Origin: Acetobacterium sp. KB-1
GTDB taxonomy: Bacteria > Bacillota > Clostridia > Eubacteriales > Eubacteriaceae
Direction of reading: 5' to 3'
DNA length: 64,000 bases
Assembly: GCF_003260995.1 (NCBI RefSeq)
Contig: NZ_CP030040.1
Span: 124,001-188,000 of the forward strand
A program made the position numbers and the translations under genes. Under the pieces are notes generated by a model. The model saw only the letters and a program-made list of their open reading frames with translations, made no database searches and was not told the origin of the DNA. Shown in pieces: positions 8,471 through 17,225 of this stretch; within the stretch, counting starts at the first letter, position 1, and each line of letters opens with the position of its first letter.

Positions 8471-9766
8471 GTGAATAAGCAAGAACTCCTGCGCTTATCC
8501 TGGGAGAATCTCTGGCGGATGAAATTTCGGACCATTCTCACCATTATTGGGGTGGTTATTGGCACCTCATCGATCATCGTAATGGTATCCATCGGTACGG
8601 GCGCTCAGAAAAGCATTACGGATGAACTCTCTGGTATTGGTTCAATCACGACGCTACAGGTTTATCAGGATCTTTCCTCCATGGGAGTGACTTCGATGGG
8701 CGGTGGGAAAACAGACGATAAGCTGATTCTCAACGATGATGCCATCAAAGATCTGAAAAAAATTGATGGCGTCGTGACGGTGACGCCAGTCGTGAATCTC
8801 AGTGGTGCAAACATTGAGGTCAAGCGTGAACAGTATGGGGTGTCGCTGATGGGGGTGGATTACGGTGTTTTAAAAGATATGCGCTACGAAACTACCAGTG
8901 GCAGAAAACCCGGTTCGAATGATAAAAACAGTGTTATTTTGGGGAAAGATGTGCTAACTAGCTTTACCTATACCGGGGCATCGGCTCAAGCGGAAAAAAG
9001 CGAGATAAAACCGGAAGATCTGATTGGTCAGAATGTTAATCTCATCATTCGGCGCACCAATGAAAATGGTGAAGAGGAGATAAAAAACCAGAAACTGAGG
9101 GTTACCGGGGTACTAGAATCCACTGGTGGCAACGAGGACTATGCGATCATTGCTGATTATCAACTGGTGACCGATTTAAATGAGTGGCAGACAGGGAAGA
9201 AAGCCAATGTCAAGAAACAAGGTTACACCCAGGCACTGGTGACAGTGGAAGATTCGTCGGTTGTTAATGAGGTTACGAGTGAAATTGAGATAATGTCGTT
9301 TACGGTCTTTTCAATGCAACAAATTCTTGATTCCATGGGCTCAGTTTTCCAGATGCTACAGATTCTTCTGGGCGGTATCGGGGGAGTGGCACTTTTAGTT
9401 GCCTGCATTGGGATCGTCAATACCATGACCATGTCCATCTATGAGCGCACCAAGGAAATCGGAATTATGAAGGTCATCGGGGCATCCATTACGGATATCC
9501 GCAATATGTTTATTGCTGAATCCACCATGATTGGACTAATTGGCGGTATGGTGGGAATTGTGATCAGCCTGCTTCTTTCGGTGTTGATTAATCTCATTGC
9601 CGGTCTTTTTATTGGTGGCGGTGGTGGGGTAACGATCTCCTACATTACACCGGGATTGGTGCTCTTTGCGTTGGTGTTTTCGGCCCTGGTGGGGCTTCTA
9701 TCGGGGGTAAGACCTGCGATCAAAGCGGCGAACCTTAGCTCTCTGGATGCAATTCGCAGTGAATAG
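8471..9766 (+). CDS. MacB-like ABC transporter permease
   Basis: A 431-residue permease with the MacB layout. The first span (LTIIGVVIGTSSIIVMVSIG) is near residue 20-45 and is followed by a ~230-residue MacB periplasmic core-like domain. Three spans lie at the C-terminus, carrying the family motif MSIYERTKEIGIMK. It starts with GTG after GAGGTGAG. It pairs with the ATPase at 6870. Transporters of this mechanotransmission class move peptides, lipoproteins or antimicrobial compounds; the substrate here is unknown. Confidence 0.9.
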   Translation: MNKQELLRLSWENLWRMKFRTILTIIGVVIGTSSIIVMVSIGTGAQKSITDELSGIGSITTLQVYQDLSSMGVTSMGGGKTDDKLILNDDAIKDLKKIDGVVTVTPVVNLSGANIEVKREQYGVSLMGVDYGVLKDMRYETTSGRKPGSNDKNSVILGKDVLTSFTYTGASAQAEKSEIKPEDLIGQNVNLIIRRTNENGEEEIKNQKLRVTGVLESTGGNEDYAIIADYQLVTDLNEWQTGKKANVKKQGYTQALVTVEDSSVVNEVTSEIEIMSFTVFSMQQILDSMGSVFQMLQILLGGIGGVALLVACIGIVNTMTMSIYERTKEIGIMKVIGASITDIRNMFIAESTMIGLIGGMVGIVISLLLSVLINLIAGLFIGGGGGVTISYITPGLVLFALVFSALVGLLSGVRPAIKAANLSSLDAIRSE

Positions 9767-9890
9767 TGGCGGATAAAGTCAGATTATAATAATGAAATAA
9801 AAAGTATCATTGACTGTAGCTGAAGTGCTTAAGTGTGTGAAGGATTTATCAACTAAAACAATATAAAACTGAAAAAGAGAAGGAGTAACC

Positions 9891-10514
9891 ATGAATTATT
9901 TAAACTTACTAATCAATCCTGTGAAATTTTTTAAACAAGCTGCTGAAAAAGAAAAACAGTCACTGTTAATCCCGATTTTGATTATTGCTATCATCGGGGG
10001 GTTAACCGGCGTGATTGCCGCAAACACGGCGATCAGCATGGAGCTTCCCGCTGATCAAATGGGAATGATAAAGATGATCAGTATTGTCACAGCGGTTATT
10101 TTCACAATAATCGGCGTGTCGGTTGGCATGGTGGTCAAGGCTGCCATTTTTAACCTGGTGTTAAAAAAAATGGGTGGGGAAGGTTCTTTTAAAACCGCCT
10201 TTTATGTGGTGGGGCTTAACTATTTCCCCAAGATTTTCCAGAGTGTTCTCAACATTTTCTTTCAAAAACCGGTTGACATAACCAAGGTTTATGAAATGGA
10301 CTGGATCGCTTTTTTGGGCGGGATCATCAATGTCTTTAATATCTGGCAGATTGTGTTGACGATTATTGGTCTGGCTATTTTTTATGGTGTAAGCTACAAA
10401 AAAACGGCCATTCCAGTGATCGGACTAGAAGTCGTCGCAGCAGGACTGAGCCTGGGGTTATCACTGATCAGCCTTAATTCTGTAGCTGGATTACAACCCA
10501 CGGCAATCAGCTAG
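9891..10514 (+). CDS. Yip1-domain membrane protein
   Basis: A 207-residue integral membrane protein with five hydrophobic segments. The opening NLLINPVKFFKQAAEKE is characteristic of bacterial Yip1/YIP1-like proteins (family knowledge). A good GAAGGAG ribosome site precedes the ATG. It lies 125 bases after the MacB-like permease and 18 before a ROK kinase gene, so it may share the transcript. Its role is not known. Confidence 0.75.
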   Translation: MNYLNLLINPVKFFKQAAEKEKQSLLIPILIIAIIGGLTGVIAANTAISMELPADQMGMIKMISIVTAVIFTIIGVSVGMVVKAAIFNLVLKKMGGEGSFKTAFYVVGLNYFPKIFQSVLNIFFQKPVDITKVYEMDWIAFLGGIINVFNIWQIVLTIIGLAIFYGVSYKKTAIPVIGLEVVAAGLSLGLSLISLNSVAGLQPTAIS

Positions 10515-10532
10515 AAAAACAGGGGGAAAAGG

Positions 10533-11459
10533 ATGGGAATCGGTATTGATCTAGGCGGCTCGGCCATTAAAGGCGGGATCGTAGACAATTGGGGAGTGAT
10601 TCAGGAAGAACGAAATAAAAAAACCCGAACGCATATGGGGTATGATCAGGTACTAGACGACCTGGGGTTATTAATTAAAGAACTGCATCAGCTCTCGCCA
10701 GAAGAAACGGTGGTGGGAATCGGTATTCCGGGAATCCTGTCACCGGATGGCGGAACCATTGTTTCCTGTCCCAACCTTAACTGGAAAAACCAACCGTTAA
10801 AAAAAGACCTCGAAACCAGGCTTGGGCTTGAAGTACGGCTGGTTAATGACGCAACCGCCGCCTGTATTGCCGAAGCGGCTTTTGGCAGCACCCGGGGGAA
10901 AAAAAATTCGGTGATGCTGACCCTTGGTACCGGTGTTGGCGGTGGGATGATTATCAATGATCGGGTCATATTTGGTGCTCATGGCGTGGCATCGGAAGTG
11001 GGTCATATGATTATGGAAGAAAATTTTTATAACTGCAATTGTGGGAAAAATGGTTGCCTGGAGACCTTTGCTTCGGCAACAGCACTGATCCGGTATTGTC
11101 AGAAACAATTGGATGATGGCATGGATTCAACCTTAAGAAGTATGAATAGCTTTGACGGTAGAGAAATTTTCGGGGCGGCCAAAGCTGGCGATGCCTTGGC
11201 GTTGGCGGCGGTTAATCGTCTGGCCCGATATCTGGGCTGGGCCATTGCGAATATTAATGATCTTATCGATCCGGAAGTATTTACCATCGGCGGCGGTTTA
11301 TCGGGTGCCGGAGACTTTTTACTGGGTAAAATAATCGCTGAGACAAAAAGTCGTTTAACCTACCCTGCATATGTTATACCAGAAATTGTGTTAGCCAGAT
11401 TTAGAAATGAGGCGGGGGGGGGTATGATTGGGGCCGCTCATCTTAGTCGTTTCATTTAA
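10533..11459 (+). CDS. ROK-family sugar kinase (glucokinase-like)
   Basis: A 308-residue kinase. The N-terminal phosphate loop is GIGIDLGGSAIKGG, the central ATP motif is LGTGVGGGMI, and the ROK zinc motif CNCGKNGCLE lies near residues 170-179. These fit a cytoplasmic ATP-dependent glucose or N-acetylhexosamine kinase. The catalytic Asp is in LVNDATAA. AGGGGGAAAAGG precedes the ATG. It lies 18 bases after the Yip1-like gene, and no sugar transporter is adjacent. Glucokinase is the most common role of this length class, but specificity is not proven. Confidence 0.88.
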   Translation: MGIGIDLGGSAIKGGIVDNWGVIQEERNKKTRTHMGYDQVLDDLGLLIKELHQLSPEETVVGIGIPGILSPDGGTIVSCPNLNWKNQPLKKDLETRLGLEVRLVNDATAACIAEAAFGSTRGKKNSVMLTLGTGVGGGMIINDRVIFGAHGVASEVGHMIMEENFYNCNCGKNGCLETFASATALIRYCQKQLDDGMDSTLRSMNSFDGREIFGAAKAGDALALAAVNRLARYLGWAIANINDLIDPEVFTIGGGLSGAGDFLLGKIIAETKSRLTYPAYVIPEIVLARFRNEAGGGMIGAAHLSRFI

Positions 11460-11519
11460 GGCAATTTGTTTTTCGGTGAATAAAAAAGTATGAAATAATT
11501 GAATTTTTTAAAAAAATCA

Positions 11520-11547
11520 TTGAAATAAAAGTAAGAATGATTATAAT
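11520..11547 (+). promoter_or_regulatory. promoter of rubredoxin gene
   Basis: TTGAAA at 11520-11525 and TATAAT at 11542-11547 are separated by 16 bases. They lie about 36 bases upstream of the rubredoxin ATG, fitting a sigma-A promoter. Confidence 0.7.
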
Positions 11548-11582
11548 AGAATTAAGTCATATTATGATAAAGGAGAAATGCA

Positions 11583-11741
11583 ATGCAAAAATTTGAATGT
11601 GATATCTGTGGTTATGTATATGACCCGGAAGTAGGTGATCCAGACAACGGGGTAGCAGCAGGAACTGCTTTTTCTGATATTCCAGAAGATTGGGTCTGTC
11701 CAGAATGTGGCGTTGATAAAAGTGCTTTTTCGGAAGTTTAA
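11583..11741 (+). CDS. rubredoxin
   Basis: A 52-residue protein starting [18 protein letters not shown]. The two iron-binding pairs are CDICG (Cys6, Cys9) and CPECG (Cys39, Cys42), the standard one-iron rubredoxin pattern at the standard length. It is a cytoplasmic one-electron carrier; in anaerobes it serves oxygen and peroxide detoxification or redox enzymes. AAAGGAG lies seven bases before the ATG. It has its own promoter and a perfect terminator, so it is monocistronic. Confidence 0.97.
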   Translation: MQKFECDICGYVYDPEVGDPDNGVAAGTAFSDIPEDWVCPECGVDKSAFSEV

Positions 11742-11796
11742 TCAAAGTTAAGTAAATTAAAAGTAAGCGAAGCGACACGTTCAAAAGTAGCTTCAT

Positions 11797-11846
11797 AAGT
11801 GTAAAATTTAAACCAAATCTGGTTTAAATTTTACACTTTTTTTTAT
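11797..11846 (+). terminator. rho-independent terminator
   Basis: A perfect 18-bp stem (11797-11814 with 11821-11838), a six-base loop and a T-rich tail follow the rubredoxin gene. Confidence 0.93.
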
Positions 11847-11899
11847 TGCACGGTATTCTCTTAAAGATCGGACATTCCATACAGAAAAATACCTAAAAT

Positions 11900-11913
11900 A
11901 GCAATATAGTACC
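11900..11913 (+). promoter_or_regulatory. candidate regulator site, copy 1
   Basis: AGCAATATAGTACC lies just before the -10-like TATACT (11935-11940) of the PocR-AraC gene. An identical 14-base copy occurs at 15188-15201, upstream of the mta operon. It is a candidate operator for the AraC-type protein encoded here. Confidence 0.45.
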
Positions 11914-11997
11914 TATTATTTGATGCCGATATGTTATACTCTTAATTATAGAAGGTGTTTATACGATTACATTTGTTATACAAAGGGGGGGAGAACG

Positions 11998-13323
11998 TTG
12001 AAAGAAGTGTTTAGTAGCGTCAGGTGCGGAAGCGCATCCAGCCGGGCGCATTTAATCCAGCTGGTGGATAAAGAAATCATTATCAAAATATTAGATGCGT
12101 TTACCAATGTTACAGGATTAACTGCTAACATCGTTGATATTGAAGGGCACTCCATCTTTTCTAAAAAAGATGCCCAGAAAAATTGCGAATTTTGCCATAT
12201 GATTTGGAAAATGGAAAAGCAAAAGGGAATCAGGCGATGTGTTGGGGCCTATGCCCGGGCTGGAAAACAGGCCGCTATTTTTGATGAACCCTATATTTTT
12301 CGTTGCCCGGCGGGATTGATCGAGTGGGCAGCACCAATTATTTTTGATGAAGAACATCTGGGTACCATTATTTGTGGACAGGTATTGATGTGGGAACCGG
12401 AAGAGTTTTTTTGGATTGAGTTAGAAGAAATGAATCGTTTTTTAACCGATGATTTTACAGCCTTGTTTGAGGCTGCGAAAAAGCTCCAGGTCGTATCAGG
12501 AGAAAAGGTTCAGGGGGCAGCATCGCTGCTCCATGTCATTGCCAACTACATTATTAAAACAGGTGGAGAAAGTTTGCACCATAAAAAAGAAATTGAATTG
12601 CAACAACTGTTATTAAATGAGGAAATTCAAACCCGCAAGAATTTGGAAGAAAAGCTCAATAGTCAGAGCCTTAGTTTTTTTCTGGAAAAAGAAAAAGCAT
12701 TAATCGGAAAAATTAAGCTTAGCGACCTGGAGGAGTGTCGGAAGCTCTTTAAGGTCATGTTAGCTGATATTTTCTCCAGCGAAGAGGAAAAGCTTTTGAC
12801 CATGAAAGGTCGCGTTTACGAATTAGTGGTGGTCATGTCCCGGGCCTGTGTAGAAGCTGGGGTTGATATTGAAAAATCAATGGGATTTAATGCCAATTTA
12901 TTACAAGAACTGAATAATTGCTATAGTATCCGGGAAATTAATATTGTTGCCAATTCTCTGCTGGAACGGTATTTGGATGAAATTCATCATCACAGCAAAT
13001 CAAAAAATCGGGCCGCTGTTGAAGGGATCAAAGGATTTATTCGAAATAACTATGCCAAAAATAACTCCTTGGAAGAAATTGCAGATTCAGTCTATCTCAG
13101 TCCTTTTTATGTCAGTCGAATTTTTAAAGAAAGCCAAAATATGACGGTAATGGACTATGTTACCAAGGTAAAACTGGATGAGGCAAAAAAAATGCTCAGT
13201 AATCCCCGTTATAAAATTGAAGAAATTGCGATGTCTCTGGGTTATAGCGATGGCTCTTATTTTTCCAAGGTTTTTCGTCGTAATGAAGGAATGACACCAA
13301 CACAATTCAGACAAAATCTATAA
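11998..13323 (+). CDS. PocR-domain AraC-family transcriptional regulator
   Basis: A 441-residue regulator. Residues about 20-170 form a PocR sensory domain with the typical Cys spacing (CEFCHMIW, RRCVGAY, FRCPAGL). A coiled linker follows near 200-260, and the C-terminal ~100 residues hold an AraC double helix-turn-helix (SLEEIADSVYLSPFYVSRIFK, KIEEIAMSLGYSDGSYFSKVF). PocR domains sense small organic ligands such as 1,2-propanediol (established for Salmonella PocR). Adjacent to corrinoid methyltransferase genes, a methylated substrate or corrinoid state is a likely signal. The TTG at 11998 is chosen because GGGGGGAG lies just before it; the longer frame to 11920 has no ribosome site. The corrinoid gene starts 13 bases downstream. 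Confidence 0.92.
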   Translation: MKEVFSSVRCGSASSRAHLIQLVDKEIIIKILDAFTNVTGLTANIVDIEGHSIFSKKDAQKNCEFCHMIWKMEKQKGIRRCVGAYARAGKQAAIFDEPYIFRCPAGLIEWAAPIIFDEEHLGTIICGQVLMWEPEEFFWIELEEMNRFLTDDFTALFEAAKKLQVVSGEKVQGAASLLHVIANYIIKTGGESLHHKKEIELQQLLLNEEIQTRKNLEEKLNSQSLSFFLEKEKALIGKIKLSDLEECRKLFKVMLADIFSSEEEKLLTMKGRVYELVVVMSRACVEAGVDIEKSMGFNANLLQELNNCYSIREINIVANSLLERYLDEIHHHSKSKNRAAVEGIKGFIRNNYAKNNSLEEIADSVYLSPFYVSRIFKESQNMTVMDYVTKVKLDEAKKMLSNPRYKIEEIAMSLGYSDGSYFSKVFRRNEGMTPTQFRQNL

Positions 13324-13336
13324 AAGGAGAATCACA

Positions 13337-13999
13337 GTGGATGGTTATATAAAAGAAATTCAAGAAGGTTTAATTGAAGGGGATGCAGAAGTGGTCAAAA
13401 ACTTAACGGAGCAGGCCCTGAATATGGGAATTTCGGCAGACGTGATCATGGCGAATGCCCTTATTCCGATGATGGAAGAAATTGGCAATGAGTTTAGAAA
13501 TGGGAATATATTTATTCCGGAGGTACTGATGTCTTCCCGGGCGATGCACGCAAGTTTATATGTTTTAAAGCCACTGATTGTTGAATCCAAAATCAAACGA
13601 AAAAAAGGGTTGGTTATCATTGGAACTGTTGCCGGAGATCTTCATGATATTGGCAAGAATATGGTGTCAATGACGCTTCAGGGCGATGGTTATGAGGTTA
13701 TTGACCTGGGAATTGACGTGCCAGCCTCATCATTTGTATCGGCGATTCTGAGGTATAAGCCGGATGTTCTTGCGATGTCGGCACTTTTAACGACGACAAT
13801 TGGTGAGATGAGGTATGTGACGCAATCGATTGTTAACGAAGGTATCAGAGATCGGATTAAAATAGTGGTCGGTGGCGGACCGGTTACTCAGGATTATGTG
13901 GAAGAGATTGGGGCAAATGGCTATGGAAAAGATGTTTTCGGAGCAATCGATATTGTCAATAAATTATTGGGAAATAAAGTAGGGTATTTCAATGTGTGA
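13337..13999 (+). CDS. corrinoid protein of a methyltransferase system
   Basis: A 220-residue methyl carrier. The N-terminal helical cap domain is at about 1-85 and the Rossmann B12-binding domain at 90-215. The cobalt-ligating signature DxHxxG is intact (DLHDIG, Asp101-His103-Gly106), with downstream GGGPVT. It accepts a methyl group from a substrate-specific methyltransferase and hands it on. It starts with GTG after AAAGGAG. It is co-transcribed with the PocR-AraC gene and overlaps the CobW-like gene by eight bases. No MtaB-type partner is encoded in this transcript; the nearest is mtaB at 15774, so its donor is uncertain. Confidence 0.93.
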   Translation: MDGYIKEIQEGLIEGDAEVVKNLTEQALNMGISADVIMANALIPMMEEIGNEFRNGNIFIPEVLMSSRAMHASLYVLKPLIVESKIKRKKGLVIIGTVAGDLHDIGKNMVSMTLQGDGYEVIDLGIDVPASSFVSAILRYKPDVLAMSALLTTTIGEMRYVTQSIVNEGIRDRIKIVVGGGPVTQDYVEEIGANGYGKDVFGAIDIVNKLLGNKVGYFNV

Positions 14000-14612
14000 T
14001 AAAAAGAGTGAGTTATTAAATGGTAGACCGCCGATTATTCTATTCACTGGCTTTCTCGGTTCGGGTAAAACGACGATGCTGCTAAAGACCATTGAAATGC
14101 TGGCTGCGGCAGATAAAAAATGTGCCATCATTATTAACGAAATTGGTGATGTGGGAATTGATAATCGGCAGATGCGAATGCTTGGCTATGACGTGCTGGA
14201 TTTATTTGGTGGTTGTGTTTGTTGCACCATGAAGGTGACCCTGGAAGTGACCATTAATCACTTGCTGGAGAAGTACGAGGATCTGGACTATATCCTATTT
14301 GAACCCTCAGGTATGGCCAACCCATCTTCGATGTATCCGGCGATTACTAATTGCGGCTATCATGAGGATGAGATACAAAATATCTTTATTTTTGATCCAA
14401 CCCGGATTATTTTATATCAAAAACGTCTGAACCAGCTGTTGAACGATTCGATCAGTCTGGCGAAATGTGTGGTGATTAACAAGATCGATCAGGTGAATGA
14501 GGAGGAGATTGGTGCAGTGGTAGAGATGATAATGGCGATTAAGCCCGGGATTAGAACATTTAAAATGAACATCAACAATGAGTTGAGCCGGGAATTTAAA
14601 CAATTTTTTTAG
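13992..14612 (+). CDS. CobW/G3E-family GTPase
   Basis: A 206-residue P-loop GTPase. Walker A is GFLGSGKTT (residues about 17-25), the metal-binding signature GGCVCC follows near residue 75, and the G4 motif is NKID. These are hallmarks of the COG0523 (CobW) metallochaperone group. It is much shorter than usual (about 300-400) and lacks the C-terminal CobW_C domain; the next gene may supply a separate partner. Its overlap with a corrinoid-protein gene suggests a role in metal or cofactor delivery to the methyltransferase system, which is inference. Confidence 0.88.
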   Translation: MCDKKSELLNGRPPIILFTGFLGSGKTTMLLKTIEMLAAADKKCAIIINEIGDVGIDNRQMRMLGYDVLDLFGGCVCCTMKVTLEVTINHLLEKYEDLDYILFEPSGMANPSSMYPAITNCGYHEDEIQNIFIFDPTRIILYQKRLNQLLNDSISLAKCVVINKIDQVNEEEIGAVVEMIMAIKPGIRTFKMNINNELSREFKQFF

Positions 14613-14628
14613 AAAGCAGGGAAGAGAT

Positions 14629-15102
14629 ATGTATCAGGATGAATTTTTGCCGGTGGTTTTTAACGTCCGGCTTTCATCGAATCAGGCTTTGCCAGTCGAA
14701 AAATGGCGGTCACGGATTTATGATGTACTACATGTATATGTTGACCAGATTTGTAAAAATGAAGAGCACATGATCGGACATATTAAGGCACTGGCGCAGA
14801 TTGATGAGCATGATTTTATTAAGTATAGCTGTGTCAGTAGTAACAATGTGATTAATAGTAAGTTACATGGAGAGCATAAAGAAGTCTTTAATATAAATAT
14901 GATTGTGAACTCGCTGGTATCGAATATCAGCGAAAATGAAAGCCGTGTTTTTCTTGAGCGGTCATGTAGATCCTTAGAAAAGCGAGATTCGATTATCAGT
15001 ATCGCAATTGAGAACACGCAAGAGCGACCAGTAAGTCATCATCACCATGATCATGGCGATGGTGATGATTGCCCAATCTGTAATAGTCACCACCATAACT
15101 AA
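14629..15102 (+). CDS. His-rich protein, companion of CobW-like GTPase
   Basis: A 157-residue protein that I do not recognise by family. Its C-terminus is a metal-binding tail with clustered histidines and acidic residues, SHHHHDHGDGDD, then CPIC and SHHHN. Such tails are typical of nickel, zinc or cobalt chaperones. The start follows GGGAAGAG, 17 bases after the GTPase stop. The segment HMIGHIKALAQ resembles part of a CobW C-terminal domain, so the pair may be a split version of one longer metallochaperone. It is the last gene before a strong terminator. Confidence 0.75.
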   Translation: MYQDEFLPVVFNVRLSSNQALPVEKWRSRIYDVLHVYVDQICKNEEHMIGHIKALAQIDEHDFIKYSCVSSNNVINSKLHGEHKEVFNINMIVNSLVSNISENESRVFLERSCRSLEKRDSIISIAIENTQERPVSHHHHDHGDGDDCPICNSHHHN

Positions 15103-15118
15103 TAAATTTGTATGATTT

Positions 15119-15166
15119 GCACAATTGATGTTATTTACAATAAGTAACATCAATTGTGCTTATTTT
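15119..15166 (+). terminator. rho-independent terminator
   Basis: A perfect 15-bp stem (15119-15133 with 15145-15159) is followed by TTATTTTAT. It closes the araC-corrinoid-CobW operon. Confidence 0.88.
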
Positions 15167-15187
15167 ATGCTGATAATAAAACTAAAA

Positions 15188-15201
15188 AGCAATATAGTAC
15201 C
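15188..15201 (+). promoter_or_regulatory. candidate regulator site, copy 2
   Basis: The same 14 bases as at 11900-11913 (AGCAATATAGTACC), on the same strand, lie about 55 bases upstream of a -10-like TATAAA (15257-15262) that would start the mta operon. Confidence 0.45.
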
Positions 15202-15344
15202 AAATTTTACAAAAAACGTCTAATGACGAAGAGTAAAAACAAGCGTATGATAAGAGTATAAAATGAATTTTAGAAATCCTGCAGGTACTAAAATTTAAAT
15301 CGAACTCAAGGAGGGGTAAATTAGTTCTTTCGAGACTATAGAAA

Positions 15345-15740
15345 ATGATGATCGATTATAAAGCGTTAATCTGTTGCATAGAAAATCTTGATGGTGATAA
15401 GATCGTAGAAATAATAGATGATTTCGTCGCTTCTAATCCAACAAGGGATGAAGGGATCGACGTGATGAAAGTTTGTCAGATGGGTACTGAAAAAGTTGGC
15501 GTTTTGTATGAAAGAGGAGAATATTTCGTCAGTGATTTATTAGTTGCAGGGGCACTTTTAGAAGAAATAAAAGAAAAACTGCAACCGATTATTGGTGAGG
15601 ACATCAGGAGTTTTAAGTCTGGCCGAATTACCCTTGGATCGGTATTTGGAGATGTACCTGAACCAGGAGAGATTGTTTTAGCTAAAATTGTACAGCTGGC
15701 TGGCTTCACAGTCATTAAATCCAGAGCAAAAGTCTCATAA
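15345..15740 (+). CDS. truncated corrinoid-like protein lacking the cobalt-ligand His
   Basis: A 131-residue protein with a complete helical cap domain (about 1-85) as in MtaC. It has only the first part of the B12-binding domain (GRITLGSVFGD onwards) and stops after the second strand. At the DxHxxG position it reads DVPEPG, with Pro105 in place of the cobalt-ligating His. No continuation lies in another frame before mtaB, 33 bases on. The ATG at 15345 has a strong GGAGGGG site, but about 30 bases upstream, which is unusual; ATG 15348 is an alternative. It cannot act as a normal corrinoid carrier. It may be a regulatory or scaffold relic. Confidence 0.82.
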   Translation: MMIDYKALICCIENLDGDKIVEIIDDFVASNPTRDEGIDVMKVCQMGTEKVGVLYERGEYFVSDLLVAGALLEEIKEKLQPIIGEDIRSFKSGRITLGSVFGDVPEPGEIVLAKIVQLAGFTVIKSRAKVS

Positions 15741-15773
15741 AAGGGGAACTGAATTTAAAATTAGGAGGAAAAA

Positions 15774-17150
15774 ATGGTAAAGAAGTTTGATCAATTAGCA
15801 ATTAAAAATTTGGACGATTTTGTATACGGGACCTGTCCCAATCCGGTCACGACTAAAAGTGGCATGGTTATTGGAGGTGGTATTGTTTATCCCGAAATTA
15901 ACTTCACCTTACCAGGTATGGATGTCGACGATGAAACCTTGCCCAAAGCTGTGGGTATTTATACCGATATCATCGACGGGGTATTAAAACGGGCAGCAGA
16001 ATTGTATTCTCCCGGCGTTTTAGTAGAGTTTGAATTATTACCGGAATTTACCCATTTCCCTAAATATGGTATTGAAGTTAACCGTGTTCTATTAAATGGA
16101 ATGAAAGAAGCAGCCGAAAAATACGGCTTAAAATCTGCTCTTCGAACCACACCGAATGATTTAAGAGAGTTTGATCGTCCGCCCATTATGCGTAGTGGGC
16201 AATACTGGGAAACCATGCTGGAATTGTACGAACAATGTGCTAAAGATGGTTCCGACTTCTTTTCGATTGAATCAACCGGCGGTAAAGAAGTTCATGATGA
16301 TGCCCTGGTAAAAGCTGACATTCGATTAGCTATTTTTGCCCTTGGGATATTGGGCTGTAACGATATGGAATTTTTATGGAAGCATCTTGTCGAGCTGGCA
16401 GAAGCAAATAACTGCTTTGCAGCCGGGGATTCGGCTTGTGGTTATGCTAATACCGCCATGGTCCTTGCAGAAAAAGGTTTTATCCCCCATGTGTTTGCGG
16501 CCGTGATTCGTGTAACTGCGGTTCCACGAGCTTTGGTTGCCTTTGAACAGGGTGCTGTTGGTCCAAGCAAAGATTGTGCTTATGAAGGACCTTACATCAA
16601 AGCAATTACCGGTTGTCCCATTTCTATGGAAGGTAAAAGTGCAGCCGGTGCCCATTTAAGTCCTGTTGGCAATATCTCAGCAGCACTAGCAGATACCTGG
16701 AGTAACGAATCGATTCAGCAAGTTAGATTGTTGTCAGACATGGCCCCAATTGCTGCGATTGAACAGCTTAGTTATGATGTCCGTCTGATGAATGCGGCCA
16801 CAAAAAATGGACAACAATTGATGTTCCGGGATTTATTGGTTCAATCGGATTCAGCGCTCGATGTTCAAGCCTATGTGTTACGACCAGATGTGGTATTACG
16901 AATCAGTGCCGAGTTAGTTAAGGAACAGAATCATTTCTTAAAAACGCGATTAGCGGCCAAATTAACGGTTGCCGAGCTTAAAAAGGCGATTGTAGAAGGA
17001 AAAGTAAAAAGTGATAAGCGCGATATGAAGTGGCTTGATAAAATGGAAAAACAAATCGACAGTATTCCCGATGATCCTGATGAATTTTACAGTCAAATGA
17101 AATCGGTGCTTAACATGGATAAATTCATCCCGAGTGAATATGGTTTATAA
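15774..17150 (+). CDS. mtaB: methanol:corrinoid methyltransferase MtaB
   Basis: A 458-residue zinc enzyme that activates methanol and methylates the Co(I) corrinoid protein. The three zinc ligands of the MtaB family are recognisable at Glu166 (SIESTGG), Cys222 (DSACGYA) and Cys281 (TGCPISM), close to Glu164, Cys220 and Cys269 of the Methanosarcina enzyme. Length matches the family. AGGAGG lies seven bases before the ATG. It is followed by mtaC and mtaA, the same module known to carry methanol use in Acetobacterium. The exact methyl donor is inferred from the family. Confidence 0.95.
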   Translation: MVKKFDQLAIKNLDDFVYGTCPNPVTTKSGMVIGGGIVYPEINFTLPGMDVDDETLPKAVGIYTDIIDGVLKRAAELYSPGVLVEFELLPEFTHFPKYGIEVNRVLLNGMKEAAEKYGLKSALRTTPNDLREFDRPPIMRSGQYWETMLELYEQCAKDGSDFFSIESTGGKEVHDDALVKADIRLAIFALGILGCNDMEFLWKHLVELAEANNCFAAGDSACGYANTAMVLAEKGFIPHVFAAVIRVTAVPRALVAFEQGAVGPSKDCAYEGPYIKAITGCPISMEGKSAAGAHLSPVGNISAALADTWSNESIQQVRLLSDMAPIAAIEQLSYDVRLMNAATKNGQQLMFRDLLVQSDSALDVQAYVLRPDVVLRISAELVKEQNHFLKTRLAAKLTVAELKKAIVEGKVKSDKRDMKWLDKMEKQIDSIPDDPDEFYSQMKSVLNMDKFIPSEYGL

Positions 17151-17225
17151 TTCTTTAGCTAAAACAAATAATTCTAATCGTGTGAAAATGATAAAAAAAT
17201 CGAAATGTGAACAAGGAGGATTAAT

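Noticed and set aside
13992-15102. Frameshift splitting one CobW gene
   Set aside because: The second gene has its own ribosome site and start 17 bases after a clean stop, and no shifted frame joins the two domains; a natural split is simpler.
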